Source: a virus
IMG/VR virus record: IMGVR_UViG_3300009370_000196
Location: 1-21,639 of that record
Strand: one strand, 5' to 3'
DNA: 21,639 bases
Positions 16,281 to 21,639 of the stretch are shown here, piece by piece. The first letter of the stretch is position 1, and every line of letters begins with the position of its first letter. The notes beneath the pieces are model-generated. The model searched no databases. It was not told where the DNA came from and worked only from the letters and a program-made list of their open reading frames with translations. The position numbers were made by a program, and so were the translations under genes.

Positions 16281-17126
16281 ATGGCGTCTAAATTATGGGT
16301 AGGCGGCGACGGAACTGGAAGTCAACAAACCGATTGGAGCCGCGCGGCAAACTGGAGTCCGTCCGGAGTTCCATCCGCGTCGGACCTGGTATTTTTTCAA
16401 CAGTCGTCTTCCTATTCCGTGACAACCGGACTCGACCAGTCGTCCGTTGCACTCGGAGCGATGCGCGTCGAGCGCGGATACGTCGGATCAATCGGAACGG
16501 CGTCGAGTTCGCTCCAATGCGATCCTGCCAGCCTGGTAGTCGACACGGGTGACGTCGGCGCGAACTTGTTCTTCGACTTCGGCGCGCAAACGCTGGACGT
16601 GACCGTCAAGAGTTGCTCCGGCGGAGCTCTCGGCAGCTACGGTGTCGAACTGTCCGGCGCCGGTTGCGCGATCAGTTCGCTAATCGTCGACGCCGGGAAG
16701 GTCGGCATTTGCACCGGTGTCGGAGAAACGGCGACAGTCACGACGGCGCGAGTGTCCGGACCTGGCGGCGAACTTCACATCGGCAGCGGTGTCACGCTGA
16801 CGAATATCGACCAGTCGGCCGGCTCGATCATCGTCAGTTGTTCCGTTGCCGACATCGACCTGGCCGGCGGAATCCTGACGACGGACCAGGCGTCGGCGGT
16901 GTCGAGCTCCGCCACTGTCCACGGTGGCGTTCTGAACCTGGAAGGATCCGGCACTTGTGCGGCGTTGACGGTCCACGGTGGATCTGTCCGTTTCGGTGGC
17001 GGCGTTTCGCGGACCTGTACCGCGTTGACACTGAACCGCGGGAGCGTGTCATACGATCCACAATCGTTGACGGTGACAACCTGGAACACGGCGGACCGTC
17101 CGGTGACGGTCACGGCGTCGACTTGA
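16281..17126 (+). CDS. Repeat-containing putative tail spike / receptor-binding protein
   Basis: This 281-aa, Gly/Ser/Thr/Val-rich protein has a composition and periodicity suited to a right-handed beta-helix. The N-terminus has WSRAANWSPSGVPSASDLVF (about 19-38), a motif seen in secreted repeat proteins. C-terminal imperfect repeats of about 18-22 residues read ATVHGGVLNLEGSGTCAAL, TVHGGSVRFGGGVSRTCTAL and TLNRGSVSYD, each with a Cys-x-x-Leu-T turn. There is no signal peptide. A strong AGGAG ribosome-binding site precedes the ATG. As the last structural gene before a putative lysis cassette, it is the best candidate for the host-contact protein. Confidence 0.65.
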   Translation: MASKLWVGGDGTGSQQTDWSRAANWSPSGVPSASDLVFFQQSSSYSVTTGLDQSSVALGAMRVERGYVGSIGTASSSLQCDPASLVVDTGDVGANLFFDFGAQTLDVTVKSCSGGALGSYGVELSGAGCAISSLIVDAGKVGICTGVGETATVTTARVSGPGGELHIGSGVTLTNIDQSAGSIIVSCSVADIDLAGGILTTDQASAVSSSATVHGGVLNLEGSGTCAALTVHGGSVRFGGGVSRTCTALTLNRGSVSYDPQSLTVTTWNTADRPVTVTAST

Positions 17127-17203
17127 TTGTCCGCGGGGGTAGGGTAACGGCTGTAAATGTTCAATAAAGTGACTTGGGAAACATAACAAAAGGGGGTTTT
17201 ATG

Positions 17204-17512
17204 ATGGAACTTGATCTTGCGAAGTTGCTCGACGGCGGTCCGACGGTGTGGATTGTCTTCGGTGTTGTTTTGTTTCTATTGGCTCGGAACAACAAGGACG
17301 GCGGAATCTCGAACTTGCTCGTCGAGTTGTTGCAGTCCATTCTCAACGCGCCAGCGCCGGACGAATTATCAAAGGCGGACGAGCGCGTCCGCGCGGTCGT
17401 CAAGTTGTCGAACCACCTCCGCGACCAGGACGACGAGAAAAACGCGGACGGCCTTCTGTCATTCTTGCCGGCACTGACACGGAAGGGAAAGAAAAATGAT
17501 CCGAAGGGCTAG
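17204..17512 (+). CDS. Small membrane protein (possible holin-like)
   Basis: This 102-aa protein has one hydrophobic segment (PTVWIVFGVVLFLLA, about 13-27) near the N-terminus and a charged C-terminal domain with a helix ELSKADERVRAVVKLSNHLR. AGGGGG at 17191-17196 gives best spacing to ATG 17204. ATG 17201 immediately before is possible, while an upstream TTG at 17174 lacks a site. It is the first of six overlapping genes and shares 17 bp with the next. A role in lysis is inferred from context. Confidence 0.65.
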   Translation: MELDLAKLLDGGPTVWIVFGVVLFLLARNNKDGGISNLLVELLQSILNAPAPDELSKADERVRAVVKLSNHLRDQDDEKNADGLLSFLPALTRKGKKNDPKG

Positions 17513-17729
17513 CCGTCGACGCGATCGACCAGACCGCGACGAGCGTCGAGACGATCGCCGCGACTGGAAGCGCGAGAAGTGGGAGCACAAACCGCGGAAG
17601 CTCCACGACCTGGTCACGGCGTCCAGTGGTCTCCTGAAGTGGGTGGCGATCCTGGCCGCTCTGTTTTATGGTCTCCAGTATCTCGGCGGCGGTGGCGTTC
17701 TTGAGTTTCTCGGAGGGTCGGGAAAGTGA
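17496..17729 (+). CDS. Small Arg-rich membrane protein
   Basis: This 77-aa protein has a remarkable N-terminal half of alternating Arg and Asp/Glu (DRPDRDERRDDRRDWKREKW). It is followed by one transmembrane segment around 48-64 (KWVAILAALFYGLQYLGG) and a Gly-rich end. GGAAGGGAAAG is a strong ribosome-binding site. The charged N-terminus, single membrane pass and position resemble small phage membrane proteins such as pinholin or antiholin partners, but no family is recognised. Confidence 0.6.
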   Translation: MIRRASRRRDRPDRDERRDDRRDWKREKWEHKPRKLHDLVTASSGLLKWVAILAALFYGLQYLGGGGVLEFLGGSGK

Positions 17730-18127
17730 ACAAACAACGCAGCAACTCCGGCCTGGTGCTCCTCCTTCTCGCCGTTCTCCTGGCCGCCAGTCTGAAACAG
17801 AAGGAAACGGAACCAGCGGCCGCTGATCCGTCGCCGGCCGGATTGTCGGTGATTCTGGAGGCGTTCGCCTGGAACCTGGAGCACGACGGCCAGGCCGATC
17901 GGCCGGTCCTGGAATACTCGAACCAGGTCGGCCAGGCCATCAACGAATTCGGCCGACGGTCCACGCTCGGCCGCGCCTACCGCGAAGCGTTCGCCGCGGA
18001 GTTCGACGAGCTCGGTCGCGACCTGGCCGCCGCTCTCGGATCAAGTGACGGACCGCAACGACTGACACCGGAGACGCGGGCGGCCGCCGTTTCAGTTCTC
18101 CGCCGGCACTCGAGGACCATCCAATGA
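17726..18127 (+). CDS. Membrane-anchored or secreted small protein
   Basis: This 133-aa protein starts at GTG with a GTGA overlap on the previous stop. Residues 9-22 (GLVLLLLAVLLAAS) form a signal anchor or signal peptide with no lipobox. The remainder is soluble and helical, including REAFAAEFDELGRDLAAAL. It overlaps the next gene by ATGA. Possible roles are regulator or partner of the downstream peptidase, for example an inhibitor held at the membrane. There is no sequence evidence for a particular function. Confidence 0.62.
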   Translation: MNKQRSNSGLVLLLLAVLLAASLKQKETEPAAADPSPAGLSVILEAFAWNLEHDGQADRPVLEYSNQVGQAINEFGRRSTLGRAYREAFAAEFDELGRDLAAALGSSDGPQRLTPETRAAAVSVLRRHSRTIQ

Positions 18128-19074
18128 AACTAAACACGACAGGGTGGGCTGCCGACGCGATCGCGACGGAAGGGTTCGCCGAAAGTCTTCCTGCCTTATA
18201 CGGTGAACAACTCGACGAGCTGCCATTCTATCGGGACCGCTCCGCGTTTCCGTTTCGCTTCCTGGCGAAGTGTCTCCGCGGATCCAAGAACGTCCAGGCC
18301 GGACGCCTGGTCGCTCTGAACCAGGGAAACGTCGGGAGTTGCGTCGGTTGTATGGGATCGCGTGTTGCGGATGTGACGGCGGCGGCGGACATCCACCAGC
18401 GTCGGGAGCCGGAACGGTGGCCGGTCAACTCGAACCGGCGGCCAATTATCAGCAGTCCCGAGTATTGCTACGCCGTCTCTCGCCAGGTCGTCGACGGTCT
18501 CGGCCGGTGGGATGGCTCGACGGGTTCGGCAATGGCGAGAGCGTTCCAGGAGATCGGAACGACCCACCAGCGACCGCACGGTCTCGAGCACGATCTAAGC
18601 CGGTACAGTTCACAACGCGCGCGAGAGTGGGCGAGACGCGGCGTTCCGGACGCGGTCCTGGACGCCGCTCGAGAGCATCCGTTTCGATCCGCGGTCCGCG
18701 TCCAGAGTTGCGAACACGCCGCCGCACTGATCCAGAACGGATACGCGTTCGGGATCTGCTCGGGCCTGGCCTGGAGCACGCGGCGAGACAAAGACGGATT
18801 CTCCAGGCGGGTCCGTCCAGGATGGTCCCATGCGATGGCCGTCGTCGGCTATCTGGTAACGCGGCGCGGTCGCCGCGGCTTCATCGTCCAGAACTCCTGG
18901 TCGTCGTCGTGGGGATCCGGTCCGGTTCCGTTCTCCGACTTTCCGACTGGTTCGTTTGTTTGCGAGTGGTCCGACATGGCTGACGTTCTGCGCTCTGGGG
19001 ATTGTTGGAGCTATGGCGGGTACAAAGGTTTCCAGATCAGTCCGTTCGACTGGGAGGGGGGCCTGGGGTGGTGA
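18124..19074 (+). CDS. Papain-like (C1 family) cysteine peptidase
   Basis: This 316-aa predicted peptidase keeps the papain active-site arrangement. Gln67 and Cys73 sit in NQGNVGSCVGC with the papain Gln-to-Cys spacing of six. The catalytic His236 is in GWSHAMAVVGY and Asn257 in IVQNSWSSSWG. Residues 1-60 precede the domain and may act as a propeptide or adaptor. There is no signal peptide or membrane segment, so export would need a holin or virion incorporation. It lies in the middle of a membrane-protein operon with 1-4 bp overlaps. No muralytic enzyme is recognisable in this window. I infer a protease-type endolysin or virion-associated lysin, with processing of tail proteins as an alternative. 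Confidence 0.85.
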   Translation: MKLNTTGWAADAIATEGFAESLPALYGEQLDELPFYRDRSAFPFRFLAKCLRGSKNVQAGRLVALNQGNVGSCVGCMGSRVADVTAAADIHQRREPERWPVNSNRRPIISSPEYCYAVSRQVVDGLGRWDGSTGSAMARAFQEIGTTHQRPHGLEHDLSRYSSQRAREWARRGVPDAVLDAAREHPFRSAVRVQSCEHAAALIQNGYAFGICSGLAWSTRRDKDGFSRRVRPGWSHAMAVVGYLVTRRGRRGFIVQNSWSSSWGSGPVPFSDFPTGSFVCEWSDMADVLRSGDCWSYGGYKGFQISPFDWEGGLGW

Positions 19075-19361
19075 TGCGCTTGATCGCTTTGTTGTTCATT
19101 TGTTGTATGGCAGGTTGTGTCCGCTCGGGCTCGGAGAGTGGGTTCGAGGCCGCCGCGCTGGACTTGCGTCTCGCGGTCGGCGAGGTGTTCGTTTTTTGGC
19201 GACCGGATCCAGGGATGGAACCGACCGCCGGCGACACGACGAGCGTCGGACCTGGCAGTGGATGTTCGGAGGCGCGTCCAAAAAGGCGCAGCCTACCCGC
19301 TCCGGCTATGCGCCGGACGCGCCTCCGGCTGTTTCCGATTTTCAAGAGGAACCGACGATGA
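19074..19361 (+). CDS. Small lipoprotein (possible outer-membrane spanin)
   Basis: This 95-aa protein has a short basic start, a hydrophobic stretch LIALLFICC and a lipobox-like MAGC with Cys15 as the probable lipidation site. Overlap with the peptidase stop is TGATG. The segment FEAAALDLRLAVGEVFVFWRP looks folded, but the last 30 residues are Arg-rich and less protein-like. Over that stretch another frame reads MFGGASKKAQPTRSGYAPDA and continues into the next gene, so a frameshift is possible. It overlaps the following coiled-coil membrane protein by ATGA. A spanin pair is suggested by architecture only. Confidence 0.6.
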   Translation: MRLIALLFICCMAGCVRSGSESGFEAAALDLRLAVGEVFVFWRPDPGMEPTAGDTTSVGPGSGCSEARPKRRSLPAPAMRRTRLRLFPIFKRNRR

Positions 19362-19687
19362 CATTCGACCAGGTCCAGCAGTTCGTTTCTTTGATCGGCG
19401 TTCCGGCGGCGATTCTCGCGTTGTTGTTTTTCTTCCTCTGGAGGTTCGGCCGGTGGCTCGGACCGCGAGCCGATCGAATCATTCAGAACCACGTGGACTT
19501 CCTGAACCATTCCGAAGATAATCAGACGAAGCAGACGGAGACGTTGTCGCGGCAAAGTGAACTGATAGGAAAGACAGTCAGAGCGCTCGCAGAATTCACC
19601 GATGCCGCGGAGAGCGTGATCGACCAGGAAACGGACGAGGCGAAGGTGTTCCTGGAAAAAGCTCGCGACGAATTGAAACCACACTGA
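19358..19687 (+). CDS. N-terminally anchored coiled-coil protein (possible inner spanin)
   Basis: This 109-aa protein has one transmembrane segment at 11-28 (SLIGVPAAILALLFFFLW), a basic flank FGRWLGPRAD, then a long polar helical region (40-105) rich in Glu, Gln and Thr. The ATG is preceded by AGAGGA with seven-base spacing. An in-frame ATG at 19262 has no site. N-terminal anchor plus periplasmic coiled coil is the plan of inner-membrane spanins, but in lambda the order is Rz then Rz1, whereas here the lipoprotein is upstream. Holin accessory protein is an alternative. Confidence 0.62.
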   Translation: MTFDQVQQFVSLIGVPAAILALLFFFLWRFGRWLGPRADRIIQNHVDFLNHSEDNQTKQTETLSRQSELIGKTVRALAEFTDAAESVIDQETDEAKVFLEKARDELKPH

Positions 19688-19718
19688 CCAAACGACCAGG
19701 AGCGGCGGGGAATGGAAC

Positions 19719-20102
19719 GTGCCGTTGTTATTGTGCCTTCTGTGGTCGCACGTGTCGCCGATCGACTTCCGCGAGTACAGCGTCGACGTGATCGAAGTAA
19801 ACCAAGTTGTGAAGGTGGACGAGTTCGGCCGGATCCGCGAGGCCACGCTTTTGCAAGTCATCTTCTGGGACTGGAACGGTCGCCGCGGTGAGTTCCTGGT
19901 CCGCGACTGGAAAAAGTGGACACCGAAACACCGGCCGCCGGAGTACGATCACAAGCGGAAACGGTGGCGCCTTATTTTTGAGGAGAACGAAAAGTGGATA
20001 ACGGTCTACGCGACGAGCTACATCCAGACCGTCACGGACTTCGATCCGGAGATATTAAACCGCAAGCTCCTGACACCTGACGGTCGCCGGCGGATCCATT
20101 AG
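19719..20102 (+). CDS. Conserved-looking small phage protein of unknown function
   Basis: This 127-aa protein starts at GTG with GGGG upstream. Its N-terminus (PLLLCLLWSHVSP) may be a signal peptide. The mature part has VDVIEVNQVVKVDEFGRI, LQVIFWDWNGRRGEFLVRDW and TVTDFDPEILNRKLL. I recall similar small proteins with a QVIFWDW-type strand in Planctomycetes phage regions, but their function is unknown. The gap to the previous gene is 31 bp. The -1 frame just before its stop opens into the start-less zinc-ribbon frame that follows. Confidence 0.62.
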   Translation: MPLLLCLLWSHVSPIDFREYSVDVIEVNQVVKVDEFGRIREATLLQVIFWDWNGRRGEFLVRDWKKWTPKHRPPEYDHKRKRWRLIFEENEKWITVYATSYIQTVTDFDPEILNRKLLTPDGRRRIH

Positions 20103-20266
20103 CCGCGGTCGGCGGCTGTCCGTTCTGTGGATCTTCGCGCTGGACACTTCTCTTGTCGTTCTCGATCCACCTGGCGAACGCGCGGTTGAGTGTGCCGGCG
20201 TTTTGTTCGCACTGTCGGAAACACTTCCGCGCTAATCTTCGGCCGTACCATTCAGAACCACTTTAA
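20081..20266 (+). pseudogene. Start-less zinc-ribbon reading frame
   Basis: From the TGA at 20078 to the TAA at 20264 there is an open frame with CPFCGS and, 26 residues after it, CSHCRKHF, a good C-x2-C / C-x2-C zinc-ribbon spacing, and coding-like third-position GC. No ATG, GTG or TTG occurs upstream in the frame. It could be a remnant, a product of -1 shift near the end of the preceding gene, or the tail of a gene whose start was lost. No canonical slippery heptamer is visible. Confidence 0.35.
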
Positions 20267-20368
20267 AAGCTTCCAGGTGATCAGGCCGTGAAAGACAATC
20301 GATAGAAGCCAGTGGAACGCGGCGAGCGTTCCGAGAAACAACAAGGCGAGGCGGGTCTGCTTGTTCAT
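20252..20368 (-). CDS. 38-residue membrane peptide frame (minus strand, tentative)
   Basis: On the minus strand an ATG at 20368 opens a 38-codon frame ending at a TGA (20252-20254). It starts with a basic MNKQTR, then an uninterrupted hydrophobic segment LALLFLGTLAAFHWLLSIVF and a C-terminal WKLLKWF, like a small membrane peptide. About three quarters of codons end in G or C, while the competing longer minus-strand frame over the same bases is near 40 percent. The ribosome-binding site is weak (AGGA about 13 bases upstream). It ends tail-to-tail with the zinc-ribbon frame. Confidence 0.35.
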   Translation of the reverse strand: MNKQTRLALLFLGTLAAFHWLLSIVFHGLITWKLLKWF

Positions 20369-20477
20369 CGGTTGCGGAGTCCTGGTCGCTGGTGGGTCCG
20401 CTCCACGTTTTCATTCTAGCGGCGGCGCTCCTGGCCGTCTCCGGCAATCAGTCCGGCCACACGATCCGCCACCAGAA

Positions 20478-20505
20478 GACACTCGTGGCACTCTGTTGGC
20501 ACTTC
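20478..20505 (+). repeat. Iteron-like cluster 1 (three GRCACTCG-type units)
   Basis: Units begin at 20478 (GACACTCG), 20487 (GGCACTCT) and 20498 (GGCACTTC). They are spaced 9 and 11 bp, about one helical turn. The 13-mer CACTCGTGGCACT (20480-20492) recurs exactly at 20582-20594. Confidence 0.5.
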
Positions 20506-20574
20506 GACCAGTCGGCCGACTCTCCAAGCTCTCGCCGCTCCGGAGTATTCTGGAGTCCACCAGGAGCCCACAAA

Positions 20575-20596
20575 ACGGTGGCACTCGTGGCACTAT
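20575..20596 (+). repeat. Iteron-like cluster 2 (two GRCACTCG-type units)
   Basis: Units begin at 20580 (GGCACTCG) and 20589 (GGCACTAT). Cluster 2 shares the 13-mer CACTCGTGGCACT with cluster 1, and the 13-mer ACGGTGGCACTCG (20575-20587) with cluster 3 (20853-20865). Confidence 0.5.
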
Positions 20597-20683
20597 TGGC
20601 GCCGGTATCTGAAGATTTTAGAAAAACTTTCCGCGGATTTTACGGACTATAAAAACGGGTTCCTGGCGGCGTGTTCGTCCTTG

Positions 20684-20696
20684 TTTTATCGTAAAA
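20684..20696. promoter_or_regulatory. Palindrome TTTTA-TCG-TAAAA in AT-rich stretch
   Basis: This is a perfect 5-bp inverted repeat around a 3-base centre. Two copies of TTTAGAAAA flank the area at 20617-20625 and 20766-20774. It could be an operator or part of a melted origin region. The role is inferred, and such short palindromes also occur by chance in AT-rich DNA. Confidence 0.25.
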
Positions 20697-20807
20697 GCGC
20701 TAGACGTCTCTCCTGTTTATCGCTGCCGCGCCGCGAGGGGCGTCCAGTATTTAGCAAACCCGCGCTTTAGAAAACCGGACAATCAGCAAAATACTGCTTT
20801 ACTAGGC

Positions 20808-20836
20808 TGGACCCGCAGTCCGAAATAACCTTTAAT
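20808..20836 (+). promoter_or_regulatory. Putative sigma70-type promoter for the last gene
   Basis: TGGACC (-35, 4/6 to consensus) and TTTAAT (-10, 5/6) are separated by exactly 17 bases. Transcription would start near 20843, giving an untranslated leader of about 70 bases that carries repeat cluster 3. It is the best promoter-like pair I found in the non-coding interval and fits the start of a new transcription unit. Confidence 0.45.
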
Positions 20837-20852
20837 AAATGGCGTGCTACTG

Positions 20853-20875
20853 ACGGTGGCACTCGATGACACTCG
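20853..20875 (+). repeat. Iteron-like cluster 3 (two GRCACTCG units)
   Basis: Units begin at 20858 (GGCACTCG) and 20868 (GACACTCG), exactly 10 bp apart. They lie just downstream of the putative promoter -10 element and upstream of the start of the last gene, where an operator for a repressor would sit. Confidence 0.5.
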
Positions 20876-20913
20876 AGGCCGTCAGAAGCCAAAACAAAAA
20901 AGGACCCGAGACC

Positions 20914-21615
20914 ATGACCAAGCAAACGAAAAACACTCAGCACTCCACACGATTCGAAGCCACGATGACGGAAGCTCCCGAACTCGCCGCCGACAGTTTC
21001 GCACAACGGACGGCGGTCGGCGCCGACGAGAAGCACCAGGCAGAACTGGTAACGAACTTGATGATCAATCTGATTGGCGAAGGCTATCAACGAATCGGTA
21101 AGATTATCGAAGCGGAGGAGACTGGAACAATGTCGGACGGAACCGACGCCGACCGCGTCGCACTCGCCGCCGTCAAGACGCAACTGGTCGCGCTGATCAA
21201 TCAACTGATCGATTGGACGGTCAACGGAACGACGGACATCTACGGCCATCACCAGAAGACGTCGCTGCTGTTTCACGAGTTCAACGAGTACACTGGCCGA
21301 CTGCGACCGTCGGCGTTCGGTATCGGAACTGACGCTCTCGAGTTGTTCTTCTCGCGACTCTACCGCGTCGCCGGCGAAGCTCGCCGACGGAACGCCGCGA
21401 AGATCGAGCGGAAGGCGCTCGACCTTCTGTACTCCGAGAAGTTCGGCGAGAAGATGAAACCACGCGATCTACTTTCGAGAACCGCCGACCGGAGTCTCGT
21501 CGACATGATCCGCGACGACAAGTCCGACCTGGACGACGCCATCCTGGACGCCGCTCGCTTCACCGTTTACAACTCCGCCGGCAAGCCGGTCAAAGTTTCC
21601 ATTCCGAAGGACTAA
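20914..21615 (+). CDS. Hypothetical helical protein, first gene of a new unit
   Basis: This 233-aa protein is predicted mostly helical, and no known family is recognised. Visible features are a polar N-terminus, a helix NLMINLIGEGYQRIGKII, an acidic linker (EAEETGTMSDGTDADR), a second long helix TQLVALINQLIDWTV, and a charged segment EARRRNAAKIERKALDLLYS before an acidic C-terminal part. ATG 20914 has AAGGA nine bases upstream. The in-frame ATG 20866 has none and lies inside repeat cluster 3. Its separate promoter and the change of context suggest it belongs to a different module, perhaps early or replication genes beyond the window. Confidence 0.7.
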   Translation: MTKQTKNTQHSTRFEATMTEAPELAADSFAQRTAVGADEKHQAELVTNLMINLIGEGYQRIGKIIEAEETGTMSDGTDADRVALAAVKTQLVALINQLIDWTVNGTTDIYGHHQKTSLLFHEFNEYTGRLRPSAFGIGTDALELFFSRLYRVAGEARRRNAAKIERKALDLLYSEKFGEKMKPRDLLSRTADRSLVDMIRDDKSDLDDAILDAARFTVYNSAGKPVKVSIPKD

Positions 21616-21639
21616 CGCAAACCGCCGGCGGCTCGATCG

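Larger units (their letters stand above)
20103..20913. other. Mostly non-coding interval with repeats and promoter
   Basis: About 800 bases lie between the late genes and the last gene. They contain the start-less zinc-ribbon frame (20081-20266), the small minus-strand frame (20252-20368), three clusters of a GRCACTCG-like motif, an AT-rich stretch (20605-20700) with a palindrome, and a promoter-like pair. I see no tRNA, terminator hairpin with a T-run, or mobile element in it. Confidence 0.6.

Noticed and set aside
16281-17126. Diversity-generating retroelement target in the spike gene
   Set aside because: No reverse transcriptase, template repeat or A-biased variable repeat is present in the window.
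17123-17158. Possible promoter before the small membrane proteins (TTGATT)
   Set aside because: No acceptable -10 element lies 16-18 bases downstream. The 77-bp gap may simply be an intergenic spacer.
19037-19861. Long minus-strand frame of 274 codons across the spanin-like genes
   Set aside because: It runs antisense to several genes with good starts and overlaps, and its composition is typical of a shadow frame.
20480-20594. Sigma54 promoters based on TGGCAC
   Set aside because: The TGGCAC halves lack a TTGCA-like element at the required spacing, and the phased repeat explains them better.
20392-20652. Plus-strand frame with GTG start and signal-peptide-like N-terminus
   Set aside because: The early codons look coding, but the ribosome-binding site is poor (GGAG 12 bases upstream). 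Its ALVAL repeats are explained by the DNA repeat clusters, and codon bias collapses in the last third.
20866-20913. Upstream ATG extension of the last gene
   Set aside because: It has no ribosome-binding site and lies inside the repeat cluster. ATG 20914 has AAGGA at suitable spacing.
20767-21276. Minus-strand frame of 169 codons
   Set aside because: It is antisense to the gene at 20914 in a G+C-rich frame that leaves the opposite strand open. It lacks a recognisable motif or ribosome-binding site.

Overview
The window reads as the late (structural) region of a siphovirus-type tailed phage or prophage. Apart from one weak 38-codon reading on the minus strand, every gene runs left to right. 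Spacing is tight and many stop/start overlaps (TAATG, ATGA, GTGA) imply translational coupling. Base composition is G+C rich with abundant GATC and CGG/CGC codons. The host is not stated. Several proteins look like types I associate with phages of Planctomycetes: a Cys-cluster tail protein, a zinc-ribbon glycosyltransferase, a spike with an N-terminal AANWS motif, and a small protein with a QVIFWDW motif. That is an inference from memory, not a database match.

Layout. (1) 60-4117, DNA modification and packaging: a ParB-like/DNA methyltransferase fusion, a P27-type small terminase and a large terminase. (2) 4134-8319, head: a small AT-hook/zinc-ribbon protein, a gpW-like joining protein, a lambda gpB-type portal, a prohead protease fused to a scaffold domain (with an internal start that could make free scaffold), and the major capsid protein. 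This follows lambda's A-W-B-C/Nu3-E order. (3) 8319-10869, neck and tail: head closure, tail terminator, tail tube, a two-frame tail assembly chaperone with an A9 slippery run, and a gp10-like protein. (4) 10869-17126, tail and tip: a tape measure of 582 aa, two unrecognised tail proteins, a 19-cysteine protein, a glycosyltransferase with N-terminal zinc-ribbon cysteines, and a repeat-containing putative spike.

(5) 17204-19687 is a chain of six overlapping genes: three small membrane proteins, a papain-like (C1) cysteine peptidase without a signal peptide, a small lipoprotein, and an N-terminally anchored coiled-coil protein. I interpret it as a lysis cassette built around a protease rather than a recognisable muralytic enzyme, with the last two genes as a possible spanin pair. 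A further conserved-looking small gene follows at 19719.

(6) 20103-20913 is mostly non-coding. It holds a zinc-ribbon reading frame with no start codon, the 38-codon minus-strand frame, seven helically phased copies of a GRCACTCG-like motif in three clusters, an AT-rich stretch with a palindrome, and a plausible sigma70 promoter (20808-20836). The promoter drives the last gene (20914-21615, function unknown), which probably begins another transcription unit. No integrase, repressor, tRNA, CRISPR array or insertion sequence was found, so lifestyle cannot be decided from this window.
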